From: Trochalopteron elliotii
Taxonomy: Eukaryota > Chordata > Aves > Passeriformes > Leiothrichidae
DNA: 64,000 bases
NCBI GenBank assembly: GCA_024734555.1
Contig: JANPWX010000173.1
Span: forward strand, 434,001 to 498,000
Reading direction: 5' to 3'
Position 1 is the stretch's first letter, and each line of letters opens with the position of its first letter. A program made the position numbers and the translations under genes. Shown one piece after another: positions 1 through 11,624 of the stretch. The notes under the pieces are model-generated. The model had not been told where the DNA came from. It saw nothing but the letters and a program-made list of their open reading frames with translations, and did no database searches.

Positions 1-736
1 GTATTTGATAAAGTGCATTTATACCTAGCTAATCTGATTGCTTAAAGCAGTCCCAAGATGCTCACCACCATCAACACATGAATACTAAACAGCCAGGCAG
101 TTTTGCTTATAACTGGAGTTTTGAAAATCAGGAAAAGCTTTTTAATAAAGCAACCCTGTCTGATTCAGAATGGCGCCCAGTGCTATCCAAACTGATGGCT
201 CAGCCTTCATTACTTTAGGAAAACACAAGAGCTCACACATAGAATACTGCAGTCTGACATGTTAATGCAACTGACTCCTGCACAGATACAGCTGTAGCTC
301 CAGGGACTGAATTCCCCATTGTTGGCACCAAGTTGTTTGCTCAACTGGCACAGTGCTGGCCAGCTGGACACAGGAGCTGGACCAATGCCCACAGGAAACT
401 CCTGGCTGCCAGCTCTCTAGAGAACACTGCCTGAGAAGCCAGCCCAGGAGGAAGGGGCTGTCACCACAGCCCAGACCACCAGTGGCACAGCAGTGACTTG
501 GCAGCAGTAGCTGCCACCGCTGCCTCCTCCATTTCAACCCCTTTGACAGAAGCAACTCACACCCCCGTGCCAGGCAGAGCACACAGTGACAGACACTGGC
601 AGTGGGAAGAGAGACTGAAGAGAGAGAAAGGCAAGGGAAACATTAATGAAGTGTCTGTAACGTTCTTGCAGCAAACAAGATTGCAATATCAAGAAGTAAG
701 ACCAAGCAATGCTGCGTGGCAGAAGTCCGTGTCTAT
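1..736. other. GC-richer non-coding stretch, unassigned
   Basis: No gene is supported. About 260-620 is clearly richer in G+C than the AT-rich DNA after 1434. It carries short overlapping open frames on both strands (for example 262-582 minus and 498-749 plus) with no recognisable domain and low-complexity Ala/Ser/Thr or Cys/Leu composition. Because it adjoins a minus-strand LTR it could be older retroviral or repeat sequence, but no retroviral protein motif is visible. Confidence 0.4.
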
Positions 737-1227
737 TGCGGTGTCTTGAGCTGCTTTACCAGCTAGCTTGCTCTCCCCCCAGCATATAAGGAAGGTCTGG
801 TGGATCTGAATCTCAGGCTGAAGCGTGGTCAATGGCGTGAAAGAAAAGAGTGGACCAAGCACATGGATCTCACTAGGCTTTATTATGTCCTCGGAGCTGC
901 CTACAAGCAAGGCCACCCTCTGGCCCTCTGTCCTCACCTTAAGTACCCCAGGGGCATATCCTGAGCAGGGGGAACCCACAACCAATCCAGGAGGGGAGGT
1001 GTGACCCAGAACAGGGATACCATGAAGAAAGGTGGGGACCTAAGGACTCTGTCATATCACCTAGCACCTTCACCAGAACCTTCCTAGTTTTTGCAAGGTG
1101 ATTGACAAGGTCCATTACCAGGGAAGGACCACAGATGTTTGGGGATGGGGGTGTAGGGACAAACCATTTTAAACAAATAACAAAAACATACAGAATTTAT
1201 GGAAATCCCAAAATGCACACCGCCACA
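737..1227 (-). mobile_element. Degenerate solo LTR, same family as 60164-60780
   Basis: The plus strand starts TGCGGTG and ends ACACCGCCACA, a degraded version of the inverted ends of the LTR at 60164-60780. Similarity to that LTR continues inside, notably in the last 70 bp (AAACCATTTTAAACAAATAAC against AAACCATTGTTAAACAACAT) and in the 'AACCAATCCAG' segment near 980. A poly(A) signal, AATAAA read on the minus strand, lies at 889-894, about 150 bp from the left end; the related LTR has one at a similar offset. No clean target duplication remains. TGTCTAT at 730-736 and TGTCAT at 1230-1235 may be a decayed one. No internal retroviral region adjoins it. At about 490 bp it is shorter than its relative, consistent with an older copy carrying deletions. 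Confidence 0.65.
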
Positions 1228-1345
1228 TGTGTCATCCCTAGGTTCCAGGAAGATCATCAATATAAGACAGACTCTTAAAAGCCTGAACATGGAGGCTGGC
1301 TTTTCCTGCAAAATTTTCTCAGGATTCCTCAAACCTGAAGTATAG

Positions 1346-1390
1346 GTGTGTGTGTGTATATATATATATATTTATATGTGTGTGTGTGTG

Positions 1391-1430
<40 letters not shown>

Positions 1431-1433
1431 TAT
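1346..1433. repeat. Compound (TG)n/(TA)n microsatellite
   Basis: Alternating purine-pyrimidine tract: a TG run, a TA run, a second TG run, a longer TA run, then a CA run. The flanking TG and CA blocks around the TA core make it partly self-complementary. It is probably length-polymorphic. Confidence 0.97.
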
Positions 1434-3884
1434 CTATAGGTATAAGTATATAGAGAGAGTGTTCCTATTCCTGCAGAAAAAGGGAAGAAAGATCAAATTT
1501 TTCATCCATCAGTGAAAGACATCATTGGATGCATTTACATTTCTATATGTGGATGAGCTTTTTTAATCCAACTTCACTCCCCTAGAATCCCAGCAACTCA
1601 GATCAGGGACAGAGCATAACTATTAGAAAAAACAGTATTCAAAGAGTTCACCCGAAGGGGTAAAGAAGCCAAAGTGTGGGATCAAATCCTGATAGTCTCT
1701 AACCTTGCAGAAGTTTGAGGCACGTTGACTGCCCTAGCATCTCAGTCTTGAGCCATTGCATGAGTCTGACAAGCCCTCCTTTCTCTCCCAGTTCCACATA
1801 ATTCAAGGTTTTGTACTTAATAGTTTGCTGTATCCAAGCTCAGGATAAGTAATAACCAGTAAATCTCAAAAGGTTTCAAGGTTTAATTCAGAGAAACATC
1901 CGAAAGCCTTACATCCCTTACAACCTAATGAGCTGAGTAGCTCATGGGAATCAGGTCTCTGTTGACATTTCCAGTAACTTGATTTTAACAAGGATTGAAA
2001 TATTACAACAGCTCCTCCTGTTGTTTCAATATTTCTTTATATTTTCCTAAGGAAAATCAGATAATACACAAGGGATGAGAAGGGGGGCATAGGTAACAGA
2101 GGGGGAGGACGGACATGATGAATAGCAGAGAATTGAATTAAAGGAACAAAATTTAAAAGTACCTCAAGCTTTAATCAAAATATTCAAAGGTTTTTAGGTA
2201 GCTAGCTAGTTATCCATGGTTTCCAATTTTGTTGTCAGTTTTTTCCCAAATGTTTTAATCAAGAGTGATGAAACCATCTGACATATCATAAAAATATCAC
2301 ATCTTTGGCATAAATGTGTGATCTTTTCTCCAGTATTTTTTTACTTGAAATGCACTTGTTTGAGCTACCAGGCTGGAATAAATTTGAGTAACTGACCCGG
2401 GGTATCATAGTCCTTGTTTACAAAGAGTACTTATCTTCCATAGGTCAAGCCTGATACCTAAGTTCTGCTTTAGTCTCAGTATGGACATGATACAAGATAG
2501 CCAGATGTGTGACCGATTTGCTGTATGCAGCCTTGAAATTCAGTCACAGATAAGGCTCTTATTATAAGCAAAGATTCTGTTCAAATACATGTTACCTTTT
2601 TAGAACATTTCTTAATGCACATTTTTCTTCAGTTTTAGGTTTTTGCAAAGTGCCATCCTGTGTAATTTCCAAATCATGTGGTAGAATTATTCATTGCTTA
2701 CATACCTGTATCTTTCATAATTCTACCCCACCAGGGTTAACTTCTGTTTAATAACCAGTTTTATTCCTGGTCTCCTTGCAGTGGTTGTCTTCTGCAGGCA
2801 GGGCATTACATCATCCTATGACACAGTTAAGGCAAAAATGCATTCTGGAACAGATTGTTCCCTGCTGCAATTCCTCTAAAGCCAACTAATTTTCATCAAG
2901 GGTGAACTCAGATCACAGTCTTTTAGCATGAACTCCTCAGTATTTATTAAAGACAATCTAAAGAATCACCTGTTTCAAAAAAATTCTCATGAAAATTTTT
3001 AGCATACCACTAGGTACTGTTTCAAGATAGGAACAGTTTATTTATAGTATTAGCTTAATCTGAAACATACAGTGTCTCCTCAACTTTCCAAGATACAATT
3101 ATTTTTTAAGTACCTGAAGTGAAAAGGTCATAGCAAAACTTCCTTAGTGGATTTAATAAATCAATAATAAGTCTAGGTCTCCAGTTCTTAAGTTGGGCTT
3201 GTATTTGATTACTTACTCATAGTTTAGAGAGTACAGAGAGGTTTACGAGTATTATTTTATCAAATGTTCAACTAGTTACTCTTACTTTTCTCTTAAGCAT
3301 AATATCTTTTTCCATTTCCTTTCATTTTGCCTTGTTTTGCTTAATTTTTTGACATCTGAATACAGAGGACAGGAGCTATTACAATTGTATTTTAATATTT
3401 TATGGTTTGGAGGTTCTTTCTCTGTGTCTTAATCTGTCTCTGTTAAGGCTAGAGGGTTGCATTAGTCTCAAGAATACAGGAACAGCTAAAGTTTTGCATC
3501 ACATCAAGTGTACCAATAGCTGAATATAATACAAATATAATACCAATAGCCAAAAAAAATTGACATTTTATGCAATGTCAAAAAATGAACTATGCCACTC
3601 GAATTAGAAGGGATACTTATGTAGTCTCATAAGATCCACTATATTTTGATTCACAATACATTTAAGTACTTCAATGAACCAACAAGGAGGCAATAGCCAC
3701 ACAAATTGTAAACATATATAAGATGGTGTTCCTCTCTGATATAATATAAAAATAACAGGATAAGTATTAAAACCCAAGGAAGGTCTAGCATGATACGGTC
3801 AAAATTATGTATATGATTAGAATGGTTTTCAACTTGAAAGCCAGATGGTTTATCCCAAATAAGGCAGAAATTTGTTTTGAGATA
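1434..3884. other. AT-rich non-coding DNA, no recognised feature
   Basis: No open frame of note and no recognised repeat. The one structure seen is a hairpin at 1997-2035: a 15-bp stem (GAAATATT plus ACAACAG) interrupted by a 3-nt bulge, with a 6-nt loop. There is no evidence that it is transcribed. Confidence 0.6.
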
Positions 3885-4395
3885 TTCTCCTTAACATTGG
3901 TCCAATCTCACCTTGAACATTGTGTGCAGTTCTGGGCCCCACAATTAAAACTCATGAAGAGGAGAGCAACAAAGTTGGTGAAAGAGATGAAAGGAAGGAT
4001 CAAGCAGGCTGAAGACAATGGCTTTGCTGGCTTTGGAGAAAAGGAGGGTGAGGGGTGACCTCCATTCTCTCTACATCTTACTGAGGAGAGGAAGTGAAAA
4101 GGAGGGTCCTGAGCACTTTCCCTGGCATCCAGTGACAAGACACATGGGAAGGGTTCATAGCAACATCAGGGGAGGTTCAGACTTGACATTATGAAACATT
4201 TCTTCACTGAGAGTGTGGTCAAACAGTGGAGCTGGCTTCCTAGTAAGGTGATCAATACCTCAAGCCTGTCAGTGTTTAAGAGAATTTAGACAATATCCTT
4301 AATATACGTGAGGTTTTGGTCAGCCTTGAAGTAGTCAGGTAGATGGACTAGATGATATTGTAGGTCCCTTCCAACTGGAACTATTCTACATTTTT
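3885..4395 (+). mobile_element. CR1 LINE, 3'-terminal fragment
   Basis: Colinear with the 3' part of avian CR1. It has the segment corresponding to 'tgtgcagttctgggcccc' near 3925, the 'gagagcaacaaagttggtgaa' segment near 3962, the 'ccagtgacaagacacatggg' segment near 4130, and the 3' tail 'ggactagatgatattgtagg' followed by CCCTTCCAAC at 4346-4375. It is 5'-truncated, as almost all CR1 copies are. Many substitutions and small indels make it an old copy. The reverse-transcriptase frame is destroyed; the small frame 3807-4058 that overlaps it is not a gene. Confidence 0.9.
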
Positions 4396-5109
4396 CAATT
4401 CTGAATGTTAAAATTTTCAAATCCACATAGAATAAGACAACTATCTCCAGATAACCTACATTCAAAAAGAGTTTTGTCATCCATTCAAGGGGTAGGACGT
4501 GACCCATTTTTATGAAGCAAAGAATGATACAGGCCCCTTTTCACTCATCCAAACAGCAAGAGCTGAATGCTATCTTTTCACCTCAGTCATTTTTCCAAAT
4601 GAGCTGCAATGCTCGGTCTGCCAAACTTGTCTGTCTCTTTCTTGTACTGTTCCCAATACAGTTTGCCCCAGAAGATGGACTCAAGCTTCAACGTATTGGC
4701 ACTGGTCTGGCAGAGGAGTGGAGGGCTACAAGGCAAACTTCCCTTTACTCCCTCAGCTAATTCTACTTCTTAGTCATGTTGCAAACAGTGTGGATCAATT
4801 ATAAACAGAAAAGGTCCTTACACTTTGGAAAACATCCAGGTGACAGCCACTACTTGTGTCCCATGCTGTTCAACACACGGACTTGACTAAAATACCACCA
4901 TTACAGACAAGCTATGCTTGACCAGAACAAGCTCCATTTGGTCCACCTGTTCCTGCCCTTGATGATTATCAACAGTAAGCACCTAAGTAGGAAAATTGAG
5001 CAAATATATAAAATACATTTCCTGAATATTCTCACAGCCCTCAACCTCAAAAGGAAATTCTGTGGAAATTCTGTTTCTGTCCAGTGAGATAGTGCATCCT
5101 AATTCATTC

Positions 5110-5226
5110 TAAAAAAAGAGGAAGGGAAAAAAAAAAAAACAAACAAAACCAAGCAAAAAAACCCACCCCCCCAAAAAAAAACCCAAAAACACAAAACAAA
5201 CAAAAAAAAACAACCACCCACCCAAA
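5110..5226. repeat. A-rich / A-C low-complexity tract
   Basis: Runs of A separated by single C or CCC blocks (AAACAAACAAAACC-like), nearly free of G and T. The minus-strand frame here (5099-5302, Phe/Val/Leu-rich) comes from the poly-T composition and is not a protein. Confidence 0.92.
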
Positions 5227-5290
5227 CAAAGGAGACTGGATCTGGATTGTACTGGCCAGAATTAATCACTGTGTTATTGGGGTAACAAAA

Positions 5291-5321
5291 GGTAATGGTC
5301 AATGGTAATGGTCAATGGTCA
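5291..5321. repeat. Short tandem repeat, 13-bp unit
   Basis: The unit GGTAATGGTCAAT occurs twice in perfect tandem, followed by a partial third copy (GGTCAA). Confidence 0.9.
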
Positions 5322-7220
5322 ACTCTCCATATTATACATCCTCTAATCATTTTTACCATCAGTCAAATAGCTTCTGGGTGTCCATATCTTATATTTACAT
5401 AAAATCAGGAACCCAACAGAATTGCATATCCTTTGTAATAACTGATTGATTTATTTATTATTTCTCTAATTCAGTGGAAGAATTAGATGGACTACTTTGT
5501 AGTGCATCTGACCAAGGCTAAAAAAATGCATCAAACTATGGGGTTTTTTCCTTGAAAAGAATACATCATTAATAGAAAATGCTCTTCAATTAGGAATAGA
5601 TTTGATATTACATTACATGGTACAAGCTTCAAAGTGAACACTGTCCAGGAAGAGAGATGATTCCTTGATACAAGTCATCTTAGGAACTTGGCTTGAAATT
5701 TGTACTAAGATTGCACAAGTAATTATCATAATTCTTAACAAAGCTACCACTTCTTATGTATAAATAAAATATTGAGACTCGATACACAGAGCATTATTTG
5801 GACATGTGTCAAAGTTCCTGATTGCAGCTGGCTGATTATGATTTTAGATACTACAGCATCCATTTTTAATTTTGTCACTTGTCTGCTGTGCCAAAATCAC
5901 TCACAGTAGGAGAATCTACAATTAAAACTTCTGCAATATGTAACGAGTGGCAGGAATGTAAATAATGTGTATGTCACAGACTGGACTAGGTCAGCCTTTG
6001 GACTACATGTTTCCTGAATTTAATTGCTCGGCAACAAGGTTTCATTGCTTCCCTCCCGCAACATCTAAATACAGTCACCTGTGACAAACAATGAGTTCAC
6101 TCCCACAGAAAAAGAAAGAAAGGGAAGGAAATAAAATTAACGTTGCTGTATACACAAGACACTTCTACACCATCATGAAAATGCAAAAAGCCTGTCATTG
6201 CCCCTGCCTTGTACTTTAAATATTCCACAGTGTGCTTTTACACTTCTTCATCTGACACCCAGCCTATTAGGAGTTAAGGAACATCAACATCAAGAGAACA
6301 TCAACACTCAGTAATTTCTAAAGTCCCTTTCTTCAAAGCTGAAAAAAACCACTTCAATACACCACAGGAGTATAGTTTAAGAAGTCAAAATCAGAATGCT
6401 TATTACCCTTTAACTCATGCATAACCTCTCTGCATATCTCTTTCAGGGCACTACCACTGCTGAAGGGGCAAAAGAGAGTCTGTGAATCTGGGGAGGCCAG
6501 AATACTTTAGTGATTTGTGCTTACTCAATGTACTTATAACTTTGCTCTTGGAAGAGGCTGCATGGCAGTGTTTATCATGATTGAGAGAAGTCCGTGTGTT
6601 CAGGCCAATTGAAAGTGAAGATATTTTTAAAAATATGAAGTTACAATTCCTTCAGAGATGATTGAATATTTCCATCTCTGCTTAAGAAAGTGTCAATTGT
6701 AGGCAATGACACTGTCTCCTTAGAATGTTTTGATAATGTAGAAACATCACAACATGCCATAATATACTCCTGTAACAATATTTAAACACGTATCTTGAGA
6801 ATGGTTTGTTCTGTTCATTCCAGGCTCTAGCCTGAAGATCCCACTTTTCCCCAAGGACTGCATGCTTAATTGAAATAGCAGCAAAAGTTACAGGAGGAAA
6901 ATGTGACCCAAGGACTCAGTCTTAAGTATGACACTGGCTCTGATCAATCACTAGATCTGAAGAAGAAAGAATTCCCAGGGCAATGACTCTCCAGATATAC
7001 AATTAATTGCCTGTTGAAAGAGAAGATAGGCACAAAAATGTCTCTAATTGAGCTGGTGACAAACAAGCAAAACAAAAACATACATATGAGAAAATCCTCA
7101 ATTTTACGAGAATTTAAAACCTTTTTTTTTTCTGGTTTGTCATGTTTCACTCTGAAAATAATGAACTTCTATAAGCCCTAATTTATAAGGAATGTGCACT
7201 GCCTATACAATGCTTATCAC

Positions 7221-7250
7221 AAAAACAAACAAACAAACATACAAACAAAA
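7221..7250. repeat. (AAAC)n simple repeat
   Basis: Interrupted AAAC tetranucleotide tract. Confidence 0.9.
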
Positions 7251-7634
7251 CCACCACATATATTTCAAAAGAGTATTTCTAGTATTAAAGTGCATATAAC
7301 AAATTTCTGACTTTGTGGTGATGGTATCTCCTTTCCACAATTGCTAATTCTCTGGACTCTTGTTCTAATTCAGCTATTTGATACTTAGGTAAACAAAAGC
7401 AGCGTTATCCTGCATTTTTTTCACTTGGTTATTTATAAGTTAAACCAGAAAAGCCAAAATAATCTATCACCAAAAAATTATTTCATAATCAAAAAGTTAG
7501 ACCATCTTAGGTACATAGGTTGCAATGGAAAATACTTCAGGGATTGCGATTAGACTGTCTAGAATATATTCTTATATAAAATTCATAATTACCCTTAAAT
7601 TTACCCCATTTTTATTTCCACATCTTAAAAAAGA

Positions 7635-7657
7635 TTTTTTTTTTTTTTTTAAAAAAA
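7635..7657. repeat. T16-A7 homopolymer pair
   Basis: A run of 16 T directly followed by 7 A. It is low-complexity and self-complementary, preceded by a short A run at 7627-7632. Confidence 0.9.
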
Positions 7658-7734
7658 GTCCCTGGTTATGAGTAAGATAGGAAGGGAAGGCAACCAAGAG
7701 CTTATGGGTCAGGATTAAAGAGAGGGCAGGGAAG

Positions 7735-8115
7735 AATGGGGGGGACTGCTACATGTGCTGACTGCACATGAAGACTGGGCAGATGATGGCATTGTGACAG
7801 ATAGGGACAGCCTCACATTCACAATCCCTGGTCTTCATGAGGGACTTCAGCCATCTCACCATTTATTGGAAGGACAACACAGCAGGACACAAGTAATCCA
7901 GTAAAGAAGAAATCCTTTACTGTGATGGTGGTGAGGCCATGGAGGCTCAGAGAAGTGGTGGATGACGCATCTGTGGAAGTGTCCAAGGTTAGTCTGTGCT
8001 GGGATTTTGAGCAGCCTGGTCTGGTGGAAGGCACCCCTGACAAAGGTAGCAGGGTTGGAACTAGATGACCTTTAAGGTCACTTCCAACCCAAGCCTTTCT
8101 ATGATTCTATGACTC
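7735..8115 (+). mobile_element. CR1 LINE, rearranged 3' fragment
   Basis: The right end is a clear avian CR1 3' terminus: GGTTGGAACTAGATGACC, then AAGGTCACTTCCAACCC, then the short ATTCTATGA tail at 8101-8112. Upstream, 'cctggtctggtggaaggcac' near 8012 and 'ggaggctcagagaagtggtg' near 7938 match the usual CR1 order. The part at about 7830-7900 ('ggacttcagccatctcacc', 'ggaaggacaacacagcagg') resembles a more upstream CR1 segment, so sequence between the two blocks appears deleted. The left boundary is uncertain. Confidence 0.85.
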
Positions 8116-9998
8116 ATCAAAAGGTCATTCATGGGTGTAGTTGCTGTGGAACAACAACAGAAACAACAGAACTTAAGGCTTATGAGAAAGAGATCTCAGT
8201 ATCAGCAAGTCAACAGGTCAGTACCAAAATATTATTGCTAAATATAATGTTTTTGAAGAAATTGTGCCTTTTCTTTTTGGATTATCATCATCAATTTATC
8301 ATCATAGCAGAAAAGCAGACGGCAATACCCCTCAAGAGATCAGTTGTGTTCCTGACAAAACAGACTTAAAATAGTAGAAAAGAGATCAACATTAAGAATT
8401 GTATGTGCTAAAAGCAAACTTCTTGTACTGTACAGTGCTATTCTTCACTAGACTTAGAGGAGTAAATTTCCACTGTCAAGTGTTTTTAATGTCATCCATT
8501 ATCATTTTTGGATATGATAATTCACCAGCTAACACTACATGAGAAACATAAAATGAAAACATAATATTTTCTTTTCTAATGTAAATAATAAGAATAATCA
8601 TTCTTCCATTGCTGCAATATCCCAAAGTCAAAGAAAGAAAATAGGTTCCAAAAGCTGAGATGAAACAGGAAAAATAGGAGGCATCTATCAGCAGCAAATT
8701 TCTCATTTTAAGTTCTGTCTAACTTCCACTGAGGTTGAATTCCTTCTGAGAAATTCAGGTCTACCCATCTTTTCCTATTCAGCTCTGTCTTGAAAAGGTT
8801 CAACAGATTATTTCACGTAAAAATACCTTCAGATTATCTCCTAACCAACTTCTCAGCATTTAATCAAGTATTTAGTCTTAACATATACTTAATGTTTTGC
8901 CATGATAAAAGTTAACTTTTTTCATTAGATCCTATTATAGTTTCTAATACTTACTATATCTACAAAACCCACCAAAATGAGCTTAATTCTCCTTACTATA
9001 AAACTGAGCTGTCCGCTAAACCTATTTCAGAGATAATTCGCTAGATTTACAGTGAGTATGTTCTAAATCGATCTAATTAGAGTGTCTTGAGAATAAAGGT
9101 TGCAAAACCTTTTATGATTAAAGCACCAATTTTAACAATTTATATGGGGTGTCTTTTTGTCAAATAAACTCCTTTGGAACCGCAGTTGTTTATTGTTTTT
9201 CATCAGCTCCATAACTCGGGGAGGGGGATGGTACAGTATCAGTTAGTTGTCCTGATATTTGTCTTTGGAAATTATTAGAACCACTACAACTTTTTGTGAT
9301 ATTCAAAATATTCCTAATAAATGTAGGAAAAAAGTTTATATTTCACGACAATATCCCATAGTACTTGGGAGGGAAAAATTACTTGTTTTTTAAGAGAGAG
9401 ATCTCCAAATTACATAAGAACTGTTAAAAGTCAGTTCTTTTCTTCAGTCTTGGAACGGGAGCAGCTTTTTTTTTTTGCTGCTGTAGAGTGACAGCTAAAT
9501 AGACGATGCCATGTGCCTATGGTAGGACTGAGAGGAGTTGCTTGGCAGGGAGAGGATCAGGAAACAGGAACAATACTACAAAGCAATAGCGCTCTGGGTG
9601 AATTATCTTCCTGGGATTGTGGTGCTTCCTCACTTTGTCAGGGACTTAACTCTGCATGGTACTGGGGGTTTCAGGGACTGATTCAACAAAATACCCTGAC
9701 ATCAAATATGTCTTTAAATGTATTTACACAACATGCCCAAGTGCAATATTATACAAGTTTAAATATTAATTAATTAAACAATAAAATATTGTTAATTAAT
9801 TAAACAATAAAATATTAAACAAGTTTAATTACCAGGAGCTGTCTACAAAAGTCATTATGTTGCACAGAATGTCAGTACAGAAAGACATCAGACTGTAAGT
9901 TTATGTGACAGTTTCAGGTCAAAACTGGACAGAAACACGAATTTGTGTAGTGGTTTCAGGTTTGCCAATTTCTGCATCCGAGTCATGACATCAATTAA
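8116..9998. other. AT-rich non-coding DNA, no recognised gene
   Basis: No coding potential seen. The stretch about 9050-9215 is rich in TAATTA-like and ATCGAT-like words and low in simple repeats, which is the texture of some conserved noncoding elements. That is only an impression. A small duplicated AT-rich block lies at 9753-9828. Confidence 0.5.
9753..9828. repeat. AT-rich direct duplication, ~25-bp unit
   Basis: The block TTAATTAATTAAACAATAAA plus ATATT appears at 9766-9790 and again at 9792-9815. The pair is bracketed by ACAAGTTTAA-like words, so it is a small tandem duplication within an AT-rich tract. Confidence 0.88.
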
Positions 9999-11611
9999 TG
10001 TAGTGGCTTGAGTGGTTCACTAGAATTATTTACTCTTTTTCTGCTGTGAGACAGGATTAGGAGAAAAAGCAAAGCAGGCTCAAAATTTTAAAGGGTGTAA
10101 AAACAGGTTTACTAACAAAACTACAAGAGAGGAAAAAAATTAATAAGAATCAGAATAAAACCTTCAAAACACTTCCTGTCTTCTCTACAAATTCTTTTCT
10201 TTCTCTCTGACAACATGCAGAGACAAAATTTAGACTTTAGGTTAGTTCTCACTTCTAAGAGTCTTTCATCAGAGAGTTCTCTCAGAGAGAGAAGTCTCTT
10301 TTTTTCTGCCATGGAAACTTCCTCACAGGAAAGAACTGTTCTCCTGTGGCTTTTTAATTCCCACAAAAGCAGCTGCCCAGGAATCTACATTTGTGAAGTC
10401 CCTCCCATATCATGCAGCCTTCCCACAGCTGACTAATGGGCCATGTAAACTCATGAGGTACCATTTTAAAGATGAACAATTAAAAGACAAAGGCTTTTCA
10501 ACTCTAGGAACAGAGATTGTTTTCTCTTTCTAGGGGCAGATCTTCATCTCATCTCTCTCTCTCTCTCTGTTCAAGCTCCTCATAAGATCACAACTACTTC
10601 AAAATTTACTTAGTTCACTACAAGATCTACAGTTCGAATACTCTTATCTCCTCATCCATGTCTTCCACGACTTACAGGGATATTCTAGTATACCACCATC
10701 CATTACCACGGCTTACAAAAGAATTTCAGCCTAAAACCAAGGCATCTTCTCGTTCTCCTTCCATCTAAGATTCAACTCCTCCTTCACTGACTTCGTTACC
10801 TTCGTATTGTCTCTCTACATGTCTTCAGTCTGTCTTTTTCTCTCACTTAAGGGAGGATTAGTGCTTTGCAAGTTTCATCTGTGCAAAGAAAGAGTTAACA
10901 TTCTCCCGGGTCTGCAGAGGGCATGATGGTTCTTCTGGGCAGTGGCTGAAGGTAGTAAATTCAGGCTGCGCCAGATCTGGGCCAGGATCTCAGGGGTTCT
11001 GGCTGCATTTAATTTTCAGCTGTGGGGCCACTCTGCATGGCTGCAGAGCTGCCCCTGGTCTTGGCCAGATGATCTCTCAAGCAGCTGGGTTCCTCTCCTC
11101 CTTCTCCTACCTGGCAGCTGCTAGCCATAGGGGAGGAAGGGCTTAGCCACAGGATGTTAACACCCTCTGGAGCCCGATGCAGCTGGGATAGGGCGTTCTC
11201 TCCTCCCCTCCACCTGCCTGGCAGTCACTAGTGGGCCCAGCCCCAACCCCATGCCTGGCGGGCTTCCCAGGAAAGGGCCTGGCCCTCAGCAGGGGCCTGC
11301 CCAGCCCGACCCCCCCGCAGCAAAGAGGGAGCCAGGCCCACTTGTTACCTCTTCTCAGACCAGAAAGAAAGAAAATTTCCCAGGATTTTTCCCGATTTTT
11401 AACCCTTGCAGTTCAGAAGTGTATACAGCTCTTTTGGTTCTACAGGTTGTCAATATTCAAAGCCAGTCACTGATTGGTTTTGCCACAGCTTTTTTTCAAT
11501 CAATGCAAAACCAGCACAGCTTATGACACCTGCAGAAATATTCAAAAGTACACTCTGCAGGACAAACTAGTCTGAGCTATTTTCCACACTATGTCTGAAA
11601 ATACCACCACA
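9999..11611 (-). mobile_element. Long ERV-type LTR element (boundaries approximate)
   Basis: On the minus strand the element begins TGTGGTGGTATT and ends CCACTCAAGCCACTACA, which are LTR-like inverted ends (TGTGGTGG and CCACTACA). The minus strand has an AACCAATCAG CCAAT-type box near 11470, as expected in a U3 promoter region. A GC-rich block lies at 11030-11340, followed downstream on that strand by AT-rich and purine-rich sequence with a (CT)n tract at 10550-10569. The 3' segment on the minus strand, with 'aaccTGTTTTTACACCC' and 'GAGCCTGCTTTGC', I recognise as typical of a common passerine LTR. At about 1.6 kb it is long for one LTR, so it may be a composite. ATCAATTA occurs just outside both ends (9990-9997 and 11617-11624), though not flush with the right end. 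Confidence 0.6.
10550..10569. repeat. (CT)n microsatellite inside the LTR element
   Basis: An uninterrupted CT dinucleotide run of about 9 units, within the element at 9999-11611. Confidence 0.93.
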
Positions 11612-11624
11612 GTGAGATCAATTA

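Larger units (their letters stand above)
4396..7734. other. AT-rich non-coding DNA with low-complexity tracts
   Basis: No gene supported. It holds the A/C-rich tract at 5110-5226, a short tandem repeat at 5291-5321, an (AAAC)n tract at 7221-7250, and a T16/A7 tract at 7635-7657. The stretch about 5800-6090 is less simple in composition, with balanced bases and few homopolymers. It reads like ordinary unique sequence that might be conserved noncoding DNA, but this cannot be tested here. Confidence 0.55.

Noticed and set aside
313..335. Minus-strand word resembling a lysine-tRNA primer-binding site (TGGTGCCAACAATGGGG)
   Set aside because: Several mismatches to the ERVK site, no LTR end (CA) directly before it, and the LTR at 737-1227 ends about 400 bp away.
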